Of a stretch of DNA of 57,027 nucleotides, positions 14,678-24,241 are shown piece by piece. The notes under the pieces were generated by a model. The model made no database searches and was not told the origin of the DNA. It was given only the letters and a program-made list of their open reading frames with translations. Position numbers and translations under genes: made by a program. Origin of the DNA: Gemmatimonadota bacterium (lineage in GTDB: Bacteria > Gemmatimonadota > Gemmatimonadetes > Gemmatimonadales > Gemmatimonadaceae); contig JANYBD010000268.1 of NCBI GenBank assembly GCA_025360995.1, positions 1 to 57,027 on the forward strand. The letters are read 5' to 3'. Each line of letters opens with the position of its first letter. Position 1 is the stretch's first letter.

Positions 14678-17600
14678 CCGTCTTTGATCTGGTGGCGCGG
14701 GCGCGGATGCGCATCGCCCGACTCTTGCAGGTGGAGACGTCGGTGCGAGTGGCGATTGCGGTCATCGCGCTGTTATTGGCTGGCGCCGCATTGCTCGGCG
14801 GTGCCCGATGGATTGCGTTACCGCGATTGACACCGTTTCTCATTTGGGCGATCGCGGTGTTCGCAGCCGTTGTCATAACACGATGGGGCGCGCGCCGGTG
14901 GAAGCGCATGGCCGAGCCGTCGGCGATTGCTCATGCCGTTGAACGCGAACATGGATTGCGCAACGGCTCGGTGCGCGGTCTGGTGGAGTTGTCCGGCGAC
15001 GGAAGCCCGTTTGTACGTCGCGCGGCGCAACGCATGGGCACGCAGCTGGGTGCTCGCGGGGCACTGTTGCCGGTTCTGGAGCTTCGGTTACGCACCGGGA
15101 TCGTGCGCGCCGCAGCAGTGATGCTACCGCTCGCGCTGATGGTATCGCTCATGGCGGCGCGTTCCGCAGACGGATGGCGCGTGCTCGCGCATCCGGTTGA
15201 TGCGTGGCGCGGCACGTTACTGCCGCGAATTGAGATTGCGGATGCCCCGCGCCGCCTTTTGCGCGGAACCTCGGTGTCGCTGGCCATTCATGCGCCGGGG
15301 CGAACAGAGGTTCGGCTGCGCCGACGCACGACGGGCAGCGCGTGGGTCGAGAGTCCGCTCGCCGTCGTGCGAGGCGTCGCCATCGCGAACCTCGGCGCGT
15401 TGGATGCCGACGTGACGATCGTCGCGAGCGACGGACGTGCCGAGAGCGACACGGTCAATATGCGCGTTGTGGACAGGCCGTTTCTCGGAGATGTGGCCGT
15501 GCGCGCGACGTATCCCGCCTATCTGCACAAAGCCGCTGAATCGTTGCCGAGCGATGCGCCGATTCGCGTACCTCAGGGCACCGAACTTACGCTGGATGGC
15601 CACGCGTCCGAGCCGTTGGCGGCGGTGGCACTATCGCAGGGCCGCGACAGTATTCGCCTGGCGCCGGCAGAACGCCGATTCCACGGACACTTCATTCCGG
15701 CCGCAACCGCGAGCTGGAACTGGAGCGCTCGTGGCGTTACTACCGCGATCGCCGACGTGCCGGCGCCGTTACTGGTGGAAGTTGTCCCCGACTCAGCGCC
15801 ATCGGCAGAGATTCTTGCGCCGGCGAGCGATTCTTTGGTCGCGGCCACTGACAAGGTCGAGTTGCAGCTTTTGGCGTCGGATGATCATGGACTGCAGTCT
15901 GTGACACTCAAACTGTGGCGCGTCGGAGGAAGCGGTTCAAACGTGGCGCCGACAATGCAGAGGATTGCTGGAGGGGGAATTCCTGATTGGTCTGGTATAG
16001 TATCGCTCGATCTCGCCGCTTACGGCCTCGAAGCCGGAGATGCGGTGCATGTACAACTCATTGCTCGCGACGAATCACCGGCCGGTCAGGAGGGAATGAG
16101 TCGCGAGTTGGTGCTTCGGGTGCCGGCAACGGATGAGCAGCGCCGCGCCGCCCGTGACGCCGCCGACAGCGCGGCCTCGCGAGCCGTGGCGGCCGCGAAA
16201 GCCCAGGGTCAGCTGCAGCAGCGCACACAAACCGCGGCGAATGCGGCCGCACGTCCATCGGCCGATAAGAATTCCCGTGGCACGGCGCCAATGCAGTTCG
16301 AGGGCGCACAGCAGGCCAAGGCGCTTGCCTCCGAACAAAAGGCGATGGCCGATCGCGTACAGAAACTCCAACAATCGTCCAAGGCACTGGAAGATCGGTT
16401 GCGGGCCGCCGGTGCACTCGACACCGCACTCGCGGCGCAGTTGCGGGAGGCGCAGCGAATGTTGCGTGAAGCGCTGACGCCCGAAATGCTCGACGCGCTG
16501 AAAAAGCTCGACAACTCTGCCCAACAACTTTCCGGTGAGCAGTCGAAACAATCGCTCGCCCAACTTGTCGAACAGCAGAAAAAACTGCGCGAAGCGTTGG
16601 AGAAGAGTGCTGAAATTCTGAAACGGGCCGCGCTCGAAGGGGCGATGCAGACGTTGAAGGACGAAGCCAAGGAAATTGCCAAGCAGGAACGTGCCGCTGG
16701 CGACAGCGGGTCAAAACAATCGCCGGAGAATGCCCAGCGACTCCGCGAACGCACGCAACAGCTGGCGAAAGATCTGGCGGCGCTGAAGGAGCGGTTGCAA
16801 CAAGAGCATGCGGACCCCGCCGCCAAGAAAACGGCAGAAGCGCTGGATGAAGCGATGAAGGCGAAGAGTGCGCTTGACCAGATGCAACCGAACGGTCCGA
16901 AAGGCGCCCAGGACAAACCGCAGTCCTCAGCCGGGCAACAGTCGGGGCAGGGGCAGCAGGGCGCATCGTCACCGGGGCAGAAGGGATCGCAATCGGGGCA
17001 GGGCCAGTCAGGAGAAAAAGGACAACAGGGTGCGCGCAGCGCCGCCGATGCAATGCAGCGCGCATCAGATGCGCTCGCGGAGGGACGCAAGGCACAGGTG
17101 GATGAATGGAAGCAGGAACTCACCAGTGAGCTCGACCGCTCGGTGCAGGAAATGATGCAACTCGCCCGACAGCAGGATGCGTTGGCCGAGAAAGCCAAAC
17201 AGAATCCGAATGACAATTCATTGCGATCGGAACAGAGCGCGCTGCAACAGGGCGTGCAGAAAGCCGGCGATCGCCTGCAAGGAGAATCACGCAAGTCGGC
17301 GCTCGTATCGCCGAATTCGCAGAAGGCCGTGAGCACGGCAGAACAAAAAGTCGCGCAGGCGTCGAAAGATGCCGCCGACCCTCGTACCAGCGCACAAGCG
17401 CAAAGCTCGATGAGTGACGCCGCAACTGCGCTTCGTCAAGCCGCCGCCGCGTTAGCGCGAGATCGCGAACGTGCCGGCACATCACAGTCCGCGTCGGGAC
17501 TTCCTGAACTCCTCGCACAACTTCAGCAGTTGGCGCAAGCGCAGGGCGCATTGAATGGGCAAATGCAACGTTTCCTGCAAGCGAATGGCGCGAACAAAGG

Positions 17601-18042
17601 CCAGCAGTTGTCGTCTGATGCGCAGGCGCAGGCGCGTGGTCTGGCCAAATCGCAGCGTGACGTAGCGCGTCAGCTCGACGAAGTCGGCGATGCCGATGCC
17701 ACCGGCCGCGCTGCCGAACTGGCGCGAGAAGCGCGGCAGTTGGCGCAGTCCCTGGAGCAAGGCGCCGCGGACCCGACGGTGTTCGAACGCCAACAGCGGT
17801 TATTCACCCGCATGCTCGACGCCGGTCGTACGCTCGAGAACGATCAAAAGGACGAATCGGGCCGCCGCGAGTCGCGGCCGGGCGATCAGAGCAATCCGTT
17901 TGTACCGCCGAGCGGATCCGTGACCGGGCGATCGGCGAATAAATATCGCGTACCCGAATGGAATGAGCTCCGCGGCTTGAGCGCCGAAGAGCGTCGGCTG
18001 GTCATTGAATATTTCCGTCGGCTGAACGGGGACAAGCCGTGA
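14674..18042 (+). CDS. DUF4175-like large coiled-coil membrane protein
   Basis: A 1122-aa protein from GTG 14674. Two hydrophobic helices lie near residues 29-50 and 53-72, with another near 145-165. A beta-rich Ig-like periplasmic part (about 170-480, including FLGDVAVRATYPAYL) follows. From about 490 to 1075 the sequence is Ala/Gln/Lys/Glu-rich coiled coil, broken by a Gly/Gln/Ser low-complexity linker near 755-790. The C-terminus has an ordered block, RVPEWNELRGLSAEERRLV. This architecture matches DUF4175-family proteins, which pair with DUF4159. Overlaps of four bases at both ends imply coupled translation. Function unknown; a membrane-anchored fibre or scaffold is a guess. Confidence 0.82.
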   Translation: MTVFDLVARARMRIARLLQVETSVRVAIAVIALLLAGAALLGGARWIALPRLTPFLIWAIAVFAAVVITRWGARRWKRMAEPSAIAHAVEREHGLRNGSVRGLVELSGDGSPFVRRAAQRMGTQLGARGALLPVLELRLRTGIVRAAAVMLPLALMVSLMAARSADGWRVLAHPVDAWRGTLLPRIEIADAPRRLLRGTSVSLAIHAPGRTEVRLRRRTTGSAWVESPLAVVRGVAIANLGALDADVTIVASDGRAESDTVNMRVVDRPFLGDVAVRATYPAYLHKAAESLPSDAPIRVPQGTELTLDGHASEPLAAVALSQGRDSIRLAPAERRFHGHFIPAATASWNWSARGVTTAIADVPAPLLVEVVPDSAPSAEILAPASDSLVAATDKVELQLLASDDHGLQSVTLKLWRVGGSGSNVAPTMQRIAGGGIPDWSGIVSLDLAAYGLEAGDAVHVQLIARDESPAGQEGMSRELVLRVPATDEQRRAARDAADSAASRAVAAAKAQGQLQQRTQTAANAAARPSADKNSRGTAPMQFEGAQQAKALASEQKAMADRVQKLQQSSKALEDRLRAAGALDTALAAQLREAQRMLREALTPEMLDALKKLDNSAQQLSGEQSKQSLAQLVEQQKKLREALEKSAEILKRAALEGAMQTLKDEAKEIAKQERAAGDSGSKQSPENAQRLRERTQQLAKDLAALKERLQQEHADPAAKKTAEALDEAMKAKSALDQMQPNGPKGAQDKPQSSAGQQSGQGQQGASSPGQKGSQSGQGQSGEKGQQGARSAADAMQRASDALAEGRKAQVDEWKQELTSELDRSVQEMMQLARQQDALAEKAKQNPNDNSLRSEQSALQQGVQKAGDRLQGESRKSALVSPNSQKAVSTAEQKVAQASKDAADPRTSAQAQSSMSDAATALRQAAAALARDRERAGTSQSASGLPELLAQLQQLAQAQGALNGQMQRFLQANGANKGQQLSSDAQAQARGLAKSQRDVARQLDEVGDADATGRAAELAREARQLAQSLEQGAADPTVFERQQRLFTRMLDAGRTLENDQKDESGRRESRPGDQSNPFVPPSGSVTGRSANKYRVPEWNELRGLSAEERRLVIEYFRRLNGDKP

Positions 18043-19745
18043 CCGTCCGCGCCGCTCGCCTGCTGCGTCGCCTCTCCTGCGCAATATGTTGGTTGACGCT
18101 GAGCGGCGCCGCGCTTGGTGCGCAGGCACAGAATCAATTGTTTCAGAGAGCGCTCGATCTCGAGAATGCATCGCGATACCGTGAAGCAGTTGCCGCGTGG
18201 CGCTCCGTGATCGCCTCAGGTGCGACGGCGCAGGGCATTCTGGGTCTCGAACGGGTCTTTACGCAGCTCGGTCAGGAAGATTCCGTGCTGCCACCGCTCG
18301 ATTCGGCGCTTGCTCTGCATCCCGCCGACCGCGCGCTGCGCGGCGCACAGTTGCGGTTACTCCGGTCGATGGGACGCGAGTCAGAAGCACGCACCGCATT
18401 CGACATTTGGCGAAGGATTCTGTCACGCGACGTTGCCCCATACCACGACTATGCCTCGCAGCTTTTGCAAGAGGGCCACACCGCCGCCGCTGATACCGTG
18501 CTCCAACAAGCCACGACGGCCCTCGGATCTGTTCAGGGGCTGACAATTGAGATTGCCCAGTTGCGAGCGGCACTCGGCCTTTGGGGGCAAGCGGCGATCG
18601 CGTGGCGCGAAGCAATGGCTGCCGAATTGTATATCGAATCGGCGGCCATCTATTCGCTGATGCCAGCGCCCGTAGCGGCTCGCGACAGTGTGCGAGGAGT
18701 TCTCGCAAAGTTGCCAATGTCCGCTCCGCGTAAACGGACGCTGGGCGCATTGGAATTGGGCTGGGGAGCTCCGCGAAACGCCTGGAGGGTGCTCTCTACG
18801 CTCACTGTGGCAGACTCGGCATACGACAGCTGGAATGAATTTGCGCAGGATGCCGAGCGGGCCGGGGCGTGGCTGGTCGCACGCGATGCGTTTGTCGCGA
18901 TGCACAAGCAACGACCAAATGCGTCGATCGCTCTTCGGGCCGCTCAGGCCTCGATCAACGGCGGCGACGCTGCCGCGGCACTTCCCTTGCTTGCGTCGGC
19001 GCGTGAAATGCTGCAGCCCTTCGCGATACGAACGCAGGTGCTCCCGTTGCAGTTGAGAGCCTTGAGTCAACTTGGCCGTGGCGCTGAGGCGGAAGCGCTA
19101 CTGGCGACCAGTGCCGACGTCGAAGCGGGCGCACGCAAAAGTTACGCGCGGCTGGTGGCATGGGCGTGGATTCGCGGCGGTGAAATTGAGAGGGCGCGGG
19201 CCGCACTTGCCGGCGCGAATGGCGATGACGAAGACGAAGTCACCGCGTGGCTCGCCTTGTACGACGGCAATCTCGCCAAGGCCCGTCCTGGACTGCGTCG
19301 TCCAGTGGAAATCACCGCAGAAGCGGTGACCGTGATGACGTTTCTCGGTCGGACACAAGCCGACAGTTCACGAACCGCTGGCCGGGCATTTCTCGCATTG
19401 GTGCGTGGGGATAGCGCTCAAGCCTCGGCCGATCTCGAACGTGCCGCGGATGAACTGCCCGACGCGGCTCCATTTCTCCTTGCACTCGCCGCGCGGGTGC
19501 ACGTTGCTCGCCATCAGGATCCCGCCGCCATCGTGCTGTGGGAGAGAATCGTCACGCACTTTGCCGCAGCGCCAGAGGCGGCCGAGTCCGATCTCGAATG
19601 GGCTCGCGCCCTGATACGAGCGAAAAATAATTCGGGCGCGATCGAGCGCCTCGAGCATCTGCTCCTGACGTATCCACAAAGTGCCCTCTTGCCCCAAGCC
19701 CGCCGCGAATTAGAAACACTCCGCACCCGAGCCGCCGAACAGTGA
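18039..19745 (+). CDS. TPR-like repeat protein, exported
   Basis: A 568-aa protein with a signal peptide ending near ALGAQAQ, then helix-pair repeats throughout. TPR-like units are seen as ALDLENASRYREAVAAW, LGLWGQAAIAWREAM and IVLWERIVTHFAAAPEA; the last matches an 'A-P-E-A-x-x-A' tandem. The C-terminus (SGAIERLEHLLLTYPQSAL) looks like an outer-membrane-assembly style TPR. It is coupled to DUF4175 before it and the AsnB-like gene after it by GTGA overlaps, so a role as adaptor in the same envelope complex is plausible but inferred. Confidence 0.83.
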   Translation: MTVRAARLLRRLSCAICWLTLSGAALGAQAQNQLFQRALDLENASRYREAVAAWRSVIASGATAQGILGLERVFTQLGQEDSVLPPLDSALALHPADRALRGAQLRLLRSMGRESEARTAFDIWRRILSRDVAPYHDYASQLLQEGHTAAADTVLQQATTALGSVQGLTIEIAQLRAALGLWGQAAIAWREAMAAELYIESAAIYSLMPAPVAARDSVRGVLAKLPMSAPRKRTLGALELGWGAPRNAWRVLSTLTVADSAYDSWNEFAQDAERAGAWLVARDAFVAMHKQRPNASIALRAAQASINGGDAAAALPLLASAREMLQPFAIRTQVLPLQLRALSQLGRGAEAEALLATSADVEAGARKSYARLVAWAWIRGGEIERARAALAGANGDDEDEVTAWLALYDGNLAKARPGLRRPVEITAEAVTVMTFLGRTQADSSRTAGRAFLALVRGDSAQASADLERAADELPDAAPFLLALAARVHVARHQDPAAIVLWERIVTHFAAAPEAAESDLEWARALIRAKNNSGAIERLEHLLLTYPQSALLPQARRELETLRTRAAEQ

Positions 19746-21037
19746 TGCCCCGCCTTGCACGTTGCCCGCTGCCGGCCCCGTCCACTGTTGCGTGGTTGTT
19801 CGTAGCGCTATTGACCGTCAGTGCGCCGGCCGTTGCTCAACATTTGCTCATCCCTATGGATGATGCCCAGCAAAACCATCTCAAAGCCTACGGCCTGACA
19901 TTCGCGGCGCTGAAGACCGGAAGCAAAGCCGAATGGTTTCTGAATTACCGCGGCGGCAGCTTTCTGCTGATCGACGAACCGGCCCTCCGTCGCAAAGCAG
20001 CACTCGACGGCGTGACCATTGAGCCCATCGACGACGGAGCTGTCGCGCAAGTCCGCCGCGAAATCGCCGCCGGCAACATGGATGCGGTGACGCTCGAGAA
20101 GGCTCCGAAGATTGCGATTTACTCGCCGCCAAAGTCACCGCCCTGGGATGACGCCGTCACACTCGCGCTGAAGTATGCCGGCATCGAGTACACGCAAATC
20201 TGGGACGACGAGGTCCTGAAAACCGACATTGCGAAATTCGACTGGATTCATTTGTTCCACGAAGATTTCACTGGCCAGCTCAACAAATTGTACTTGGGAT
20301 TCCGTGATGCGCCTTGGTTTATCGAGGAACGCGATCGCGATCTGGGTACTGCCCAACGCAATGGCTACGCCAACATTCCGGCACTCAAGAAGGCCGTCGC
20401 CGAACGCTTACATAATTTTGTGCAGCGCGGCGGGTTTCTGTTCGCGATGTGCAATGCCACGGAGAGTCTCGAGCTCGCGATGGCCTCGCAAAATGTCGAT
20501 ATCTCCGGACCGTTCTCTGACGGCACGCCAATGGACCCGGATGCCGACAGCAAAATGGACTGGACACAAACCTTTGCTTTCCAGAATGCACATCTCGAGA
20601 TGTCATCCGGAGTGAATGCGCTCAGCGATATTGACGGGCATCAGGTCAATGTGCCGGCGCGCCGTCAACCGCTCGGCCAGTTCACGCTCTTTAACTTCTC
20701 GGCGAAATTCGATCCGGTCGCAAGCATGCTGGTACAGAATCATCGCAACGTGATTCCCGATTATTATGGCGTCACGACGTCGTTTGCCCGCTCCGTGCTC
20801 AAGCCCGGAGTAACTGTGCTGGCGAACGAAGAGGGAACGCCGTGGGCGAAATACATTCATGGCGACTACGGAAAGGGCTCGTGGACGTATCTGGGCGGGC
20901 ACGATCCCGAAGATCCCCAACACAACATTGGCGCCCCTCCGACCGATCTCGCGCTACACGCCAATTCGCCAGGGTACCGGCTGATTCTCAATAACGTGCT
21001 CTTCCCGGCCGCCAAGAAAAAGCCACTCAAGACGTGA
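19742..21037 (+). CDS. Exported 'asparagine synthetase B'-like protein
   Basis: A 431-aa protein with a cleavable signal peptide (…SAPAVAQ-H). The mature N-terminus HLLIPMDDAQQNHLKAYG matches secreted proteins, common in Bacteroidota and relatives, that databases often label asparagine synthetase B. It lacks the N-terminal Cys nucleophile and PP-loop of true AsnB, so that label is misleading. Segments such as PKIAIYSPPKSPPWDDAV, FVQRGGFLFAMCNATE and GSWTYLGGHDPEDPQH suggest a glutamine-amidotransferase-like fold, as in DUF4159 proteins. Start GTG 19742 or ATG 19745. It overlaps the genes on both sides by four bases. Enzymatic activity unknown. Confidence 0.78.
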   Translation: MMPRLARCPLPAPSTVAWLFVALLTVSAPAVAQHLLIPMDDAQQNHLKAYGLTFAALKTGSKAEWFLNYRGGSFLLIDEPALRRKAALDGVTIEPIDDGAVAQVRREIAAGNMDAVTLEKAPKIAIYSPPKSPPWDDAVTLALKYAGIEYTQIWDDEVLKTDIAKFDWIHLFHEDFTGQLNKLYLGFRDAPWFIEERDRDLGTAQRNGYANIPALKKAVAERLHNFVQRGGFLFAMCNATESLELAMASQNVDISGPFSDGTPMDPDADSKMDWTQTFAFQNAHLEMSSGVNALSDIDGHQVNVPARRQPLGQFTLFNFSAKFDPVASMLVQNHRNVIPDYYGVTTSFARSVLKPGVTVLANEEGTPWAKYIHGDYGKGSWTYLGGHDPEDPQHNIGAPPTDLALHANSPGYRLILNNVLFPAAKKKPLKT

Positions 21038-23604
21038 CGGCTGCCGCGGAACAAGTCGAGCGCCTTGGAAAAGTCCCCGCCAAGGCAATGCGCACGGCAA
21101 TCACACTGGCTGGTGGGAACGAAGTCTGTTTCGCCTGTCAGGTGAATGACGACGGAATCATTACCGGCGCGCGTCCCGTGGCCCGCGGAGACATTCGCAG
21201 CGTGCTTGCCCTGCCGGGTTTTGCCCAGCGCGGTGAGATGCTTGTGCACAATCATCCGTCAGGGCTGCTTGAACCATCCGAAGCGGACATCGAGATTGCG
21301 GCGCGCATCCACGGCGACGGCATCGGCTTTGGCATCATCGATAACCTGGTGTCGCGCCTCTATGTCGTGGTCGAAGTCCCGCGTGAGGCAAAGCGGGCGC
21401 CGCTCGATCCGGCCGATGTGAGTGCGTTACTTGGCCCCTCCGGACCGATCGCCGATCATCTCGGCCGCTACGAAGACCGGCCCGCCCAGCGCGAGATGGC
21501 AGCGAAAATCGCCCGTTTGTATTCGCTCAACGGCATTGCGCTCATCGAGGCCGGTACTGGCGTGGGAAAATCGTTGGGGTATTTGGTTCCGGCACTCCGT
21601 TGGGCGGCACTCAACGGCGAACGCACGGTCGTCTCGACCAATACGATTACATTGCAGGAGCAATTGGTAGGAAAAGATCTGCCGTTTCTCGCCAAGGCGA
21701 TGGGTTTTCAAAAGGTGCGTTTTGCGTTGCTCAAAGGCTGGCGTAATTATCTTTGCTTGCAGCGCCTGGATCAGGCCCGCGCCGCTTCGCGGACACTTTT
21801 TGATGACAGCGCCGTCGCCGAACTCGACGGGCTCGCCGAGTGGGCGTCGACTACGAAGGATGGCTCGACCGCCGATCTGGCCACGCCACCTCGGCACGAT
21901 GTATGGGACGAAGTTGCCGCTGAAGGCGATCTGTGCACACGGCTCCGCTGTCCCCACTTTGAGCGCTGTTTTGTTTTCGCGGCGCGACGCGAAGCAGCGC
22001 AAGCGGATATTGTCGTCGTGAATCATCATCTCCTGATGGCCGATATCGCCGTGCGCCGCGCATCGCAGAACTGGAGCGAGGCCGCCGTGCTGCCGGCCTA
22101 TTCACGAATCGTTATTGACGAAGGGCATCATCTTGAGGATGCCGCGTCGAGCCATCTCGGGCAAACGGTCACGCGGCGTGGATTGCAACGGCTGTTCTCA
22201 CGGCTCGAGCGTCGCGGGAAAGGATTATTGCCGTCGTTGGAAAAGAAACTGAGCCAGGCAAACGATTTGCTCAGCGTGGCCAGTCTTGACCTCGTGCGGG
22301 CGCGGCTCGTGGCGTCGCTGTTTGCTGCGCGCGACCTCAGTGGCCGCCTGTTCGATTTGCTCGACGAATGGTTGGGCACACAGACCGACACACAGGTACG
22401 GTTGACGGAAACGTTCGATGCCGATCCTGTCTGGCGGGCCGGGCTCACGCCCGCGCTCGACGACCTCCTGCGCGAAATCGAGTTACTGGCCAGCGGTCTC
22501 GAAATGGTGCGTGAGCGGTTCGAGACGGATACGCGGCGCGAAGAGGAAATGGCGCCGTTGCTCAACGAGTTGCGCGGGGTCATTCGACGCCTCGGCACAG
22601 CTGGAGATGGTTTGCGCAGCGCGCTACGTCCGGCCGCGAATGTCGGACCACAGGTGCGGTGGATCGAAGTCCGACAGCATTCGCAACGCCGGCATCAGGG
22701 CGCGGACAGCTATGAGGCGCGGGAGGACGCACAGCGCAATGTTGCGGTGGCGGCGGTCCCGCTCGATCTGGCGCCAATCCTCCGTGACGATCTGTTCCGG
22801 CGTGTTGATACCTGCGTGATTACTAGCGCGACGTTGGCGGTTGGCGGCGGATTCGAATTTATCTCCGGACGGCTTGGGCTCGATCAGAACGATGTCGAGC
22901 CAGTGACTTCGAGCCTGCCAAGCCCGTTTGACTATCCGCATCAGGCGGTCCTGGCGCTACCTACCGACTTTCCGGCTCCGAACGAGGATGGCCCGTTGCA
23001 TTTTCGTCGGACAGTCCAGGCCGGCGCCGATCTTATCGAAGCAGCCGATGGCGGCGTATTCCTGTTGTTCACGAGTCACCGCGATGTTCGCGAAGCGGCG
23101 CAAACGCTACGGGCACTCGGCATCGACAGCCGATGGCCACTGCTGGTCCACGGTGAGGAGTCGCGCGACACATTGTTGCGCCGGTTTCGTCAGTTGGGAA
23201 ATGCCGTGCTGATCGGGACGGCATCGTTCTGGGAAGGAGTCGACGTTCCAGGGCGCGCGTTGCGCGGGCTCGTATTAGCGCGAGTGCCTTTCCGCGTGCC
23301 ATCGGAGCCGGTCACGGCGGCGCAATGCGAGGCCATTGAATCGCGCGGTGGTGATGCATTTCGCGATTATATGGTGCCCCATGCGGCGTTGCGACTAAAG
23401 CAGGGGTTTGGCCGTCTTATTCGGACTGCGACGGATCGTGGGGTTGTGTTGCTCTGTGATCCGCGGGTGGTGCGAAAGTCCTATGGCCGCGCGTTGCTGG
23501 AGTCGTTGCCGCCAGCGCGACGAATTGAAGGTCCGTGGGCGATGGTGCGGGAAGAACTTCTACGGTTCTATGCGTCCGACAACAATTCTCGGAATTCGGG
23601 GTAA
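21034..23604 (+). CDS. DinG-family helicase with N-terminal JAMM (RadC-like) domain
   Basis: An 856-aa fusion from GTG 21034. Residues ~12-125 form a JAB1/MPN/Mov34 domain of RadC type with every metal ligand in place: E30, then H72-N-H74-P-S-G with S82 and D85 (H-x-H-x7-S-x2-D). From about 145 follows an XPD/DinG superfamily-2 helicase: Walker A EAGTGVGKS (173-181), four Fe-S Cys candidates (C242, C302, C307, C313), the DEGH box (363-366), and the motif VI region QGFGRLIRTATDRG near the C-terminus. DinG enzymes unwind 5'-tailed DNA, D-loops and R-loops. In Firmicutes the extra N-terminal domain is an exonuclease; here it is a putative metal-dependent peptidase or nuclease-like JAMM. The start overlaps the AsnB-like stop. 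Confidence 0.9.
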   Translation: MTAAAEQVERLGKVPAKAMRTAITLAGGNEVCFACQVNDDGIITGARPVARGDIRSVLALPGFAQRGEMLVHNHPSGLLEPSEADIEIAARIHGDGIGFGIIDNLVSRLYVVVEVPREAKRAPLDPADVSALLGPSGPIADHLGRYEDRPAQREMAAKIARLYSLNGIALIEAGTGVGKSLGYLVPALRWAALNGERTVVSTNTITLQEQLVGKDLPFLAKAMGFQKVRFALLKGWRNYLCLQRLDQARAASRTLFDDSAVAELDGLAEWASTTKDGSTADLATPPRHDVWDEVAAEGDLCTRLRCPHFERCFVFAARREAAQADIVVVNHHLLMADIAVRRASQNWSEAAVLPAYSRIVIDEGHHLEDAASSHLGQTVTRRGLQRLFSRLERRGKGLLPSLEKKLSQANDLLSVASLDLVRARLVASLFAARDLSGRLFDLLDEWLGTQTDTQVRLTETFDADPVWRAGLTPALDDLLREIELLASGLEMVRERFETDTRREEEMAPLLNELRGVIRRLGTAGDGLRSALRPAANVGPQVRWIEVRQHSQRRHQGADSYEAREDAQRNVAVAAVPLDLAPILRDDLFRRVDTCVITSATLAVGGGFEFISGRLGLDQNDVEPVTSSLPSPFDYPHQAVLALPTDFPAPNEDGPLHFRRTVQAGADLIEAADGGVFLLFTSHRDVREAAQTLRALGIDSRWPLLVHGEESRDTLLRRFRQLGNAVLIGTASFWEGVDVPGRALRGLVLARVPFRVPSEPVTAAQCEAIESRGGDAFRDYMVPHAALRLKQGFGRLIRTATDRGVVLLCDPRVVRKSYGRALLESLPPARRIEGPWAMVREELLRFYASDNNSRNSG

Positions 23605-23613
23605 TTTATCACT

Positions 23614-24228
23614 ATGGAACGTCCAGGTCAGATCGTCTGCGTCGGCCGCAACTATCGCGAGCACGCCAAAGAAATGGGAAACGATGTGCCGACAGAACCA
23701 CTCCTATTTCTCAAACCGCGGTCTTGCGTGGTCGGTGCGGGCGCCGCGATCGAGCTCCCGGTTGGCGCAGGGCGCGTCGATTTTGAGGGAGAGATCGGCG
23801 TCGTCATTGGGTCGCACCTGCGAAAGGCGACCGCGGCAGCGTGTGCTGCCGCCGTGCGCGGCATTGTTGCGGCGAACGATGTGTCTGCCCGCGAGTGGCA
23901 GAAGAACGACGGTCAATGGGCGCGCGCCAAAGGTTCTGATACGTTTCTGCCGCTAGGCGACGAATCCGACGCACCGCGCGACTTGAGCGAGCTGACCGTC
24001 GTGACACGCCTGAACGGAGTGGAGAAACAGCGGGCCAGCTCATCCGAGTTGGTGTTCCCAATTCCGATATTGCTCGAGTACATCACCCGCTTTATCACCC
24101 TTGAGGCGGGCGACCTTGTGCTTACCGGGACACCAGCCGGTGTCACGGCGCTCAGTCATGGCGACGTGATCGAGGTGGAAATTGTCGGATACTCGGCAGT
24201 GAAGAATCCTGTTGTCGCGCTGACGTGA
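23614..24228 (+). CDS. Fumarylacetoacetate hydrolase family protein
   Basis: A 204-aa FAH-fold protein. Conserved features are IVCVGRNYREHAKEMGND at the N-terminus, the metal-binding glutamates in VDFEGEIGVVIG, ANDVSAREWQ, and the closing LEAGDLVLTGTPAGV. Family members are 2-hydroxyhepta-2,4-dienedioate isomerases, acylpyruvases or oxaloacetate decarboxylases/tautomerases. The short single-domain length fits the acylpyruvase/oxaloacetate group. The exact substrate cannot be read from sequence. It lies ten bases after the helicase gene. Confidence 0.93.
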   Translation: MERPGQIVCVGRNYREHAKEMGNDVPTEPLLFLKPRSCVVGAGAAIELPVGAGRVDFEGEIGVVIGSHLRKATAAACAAAVRGIVAANDVSAREWQKNDGQWARAKGSDTFLPLGDESDAPRDLSELTVVTRLNGVEKQRASSSELVFPIPILLEYITRFITLEAGDLVLTGTPAGVTALSHGDVIEVEIVGYSAVKNPVVALT

Positions 24229-24241
24229 GCGAGCTGACCAC

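Noticed and set aside
16058-17336. Long minus-strand frames rich in Ser/Cys/Ala
   Set aside because: Antisense of the repetitive coiled coil; composition bias keeps stops absent.
19742-21037. True asparagine synthetase B
   Set aside because: No N-terminal catalytic Cys after the signal peptide and no PP-loop motif; the name is a database habit.
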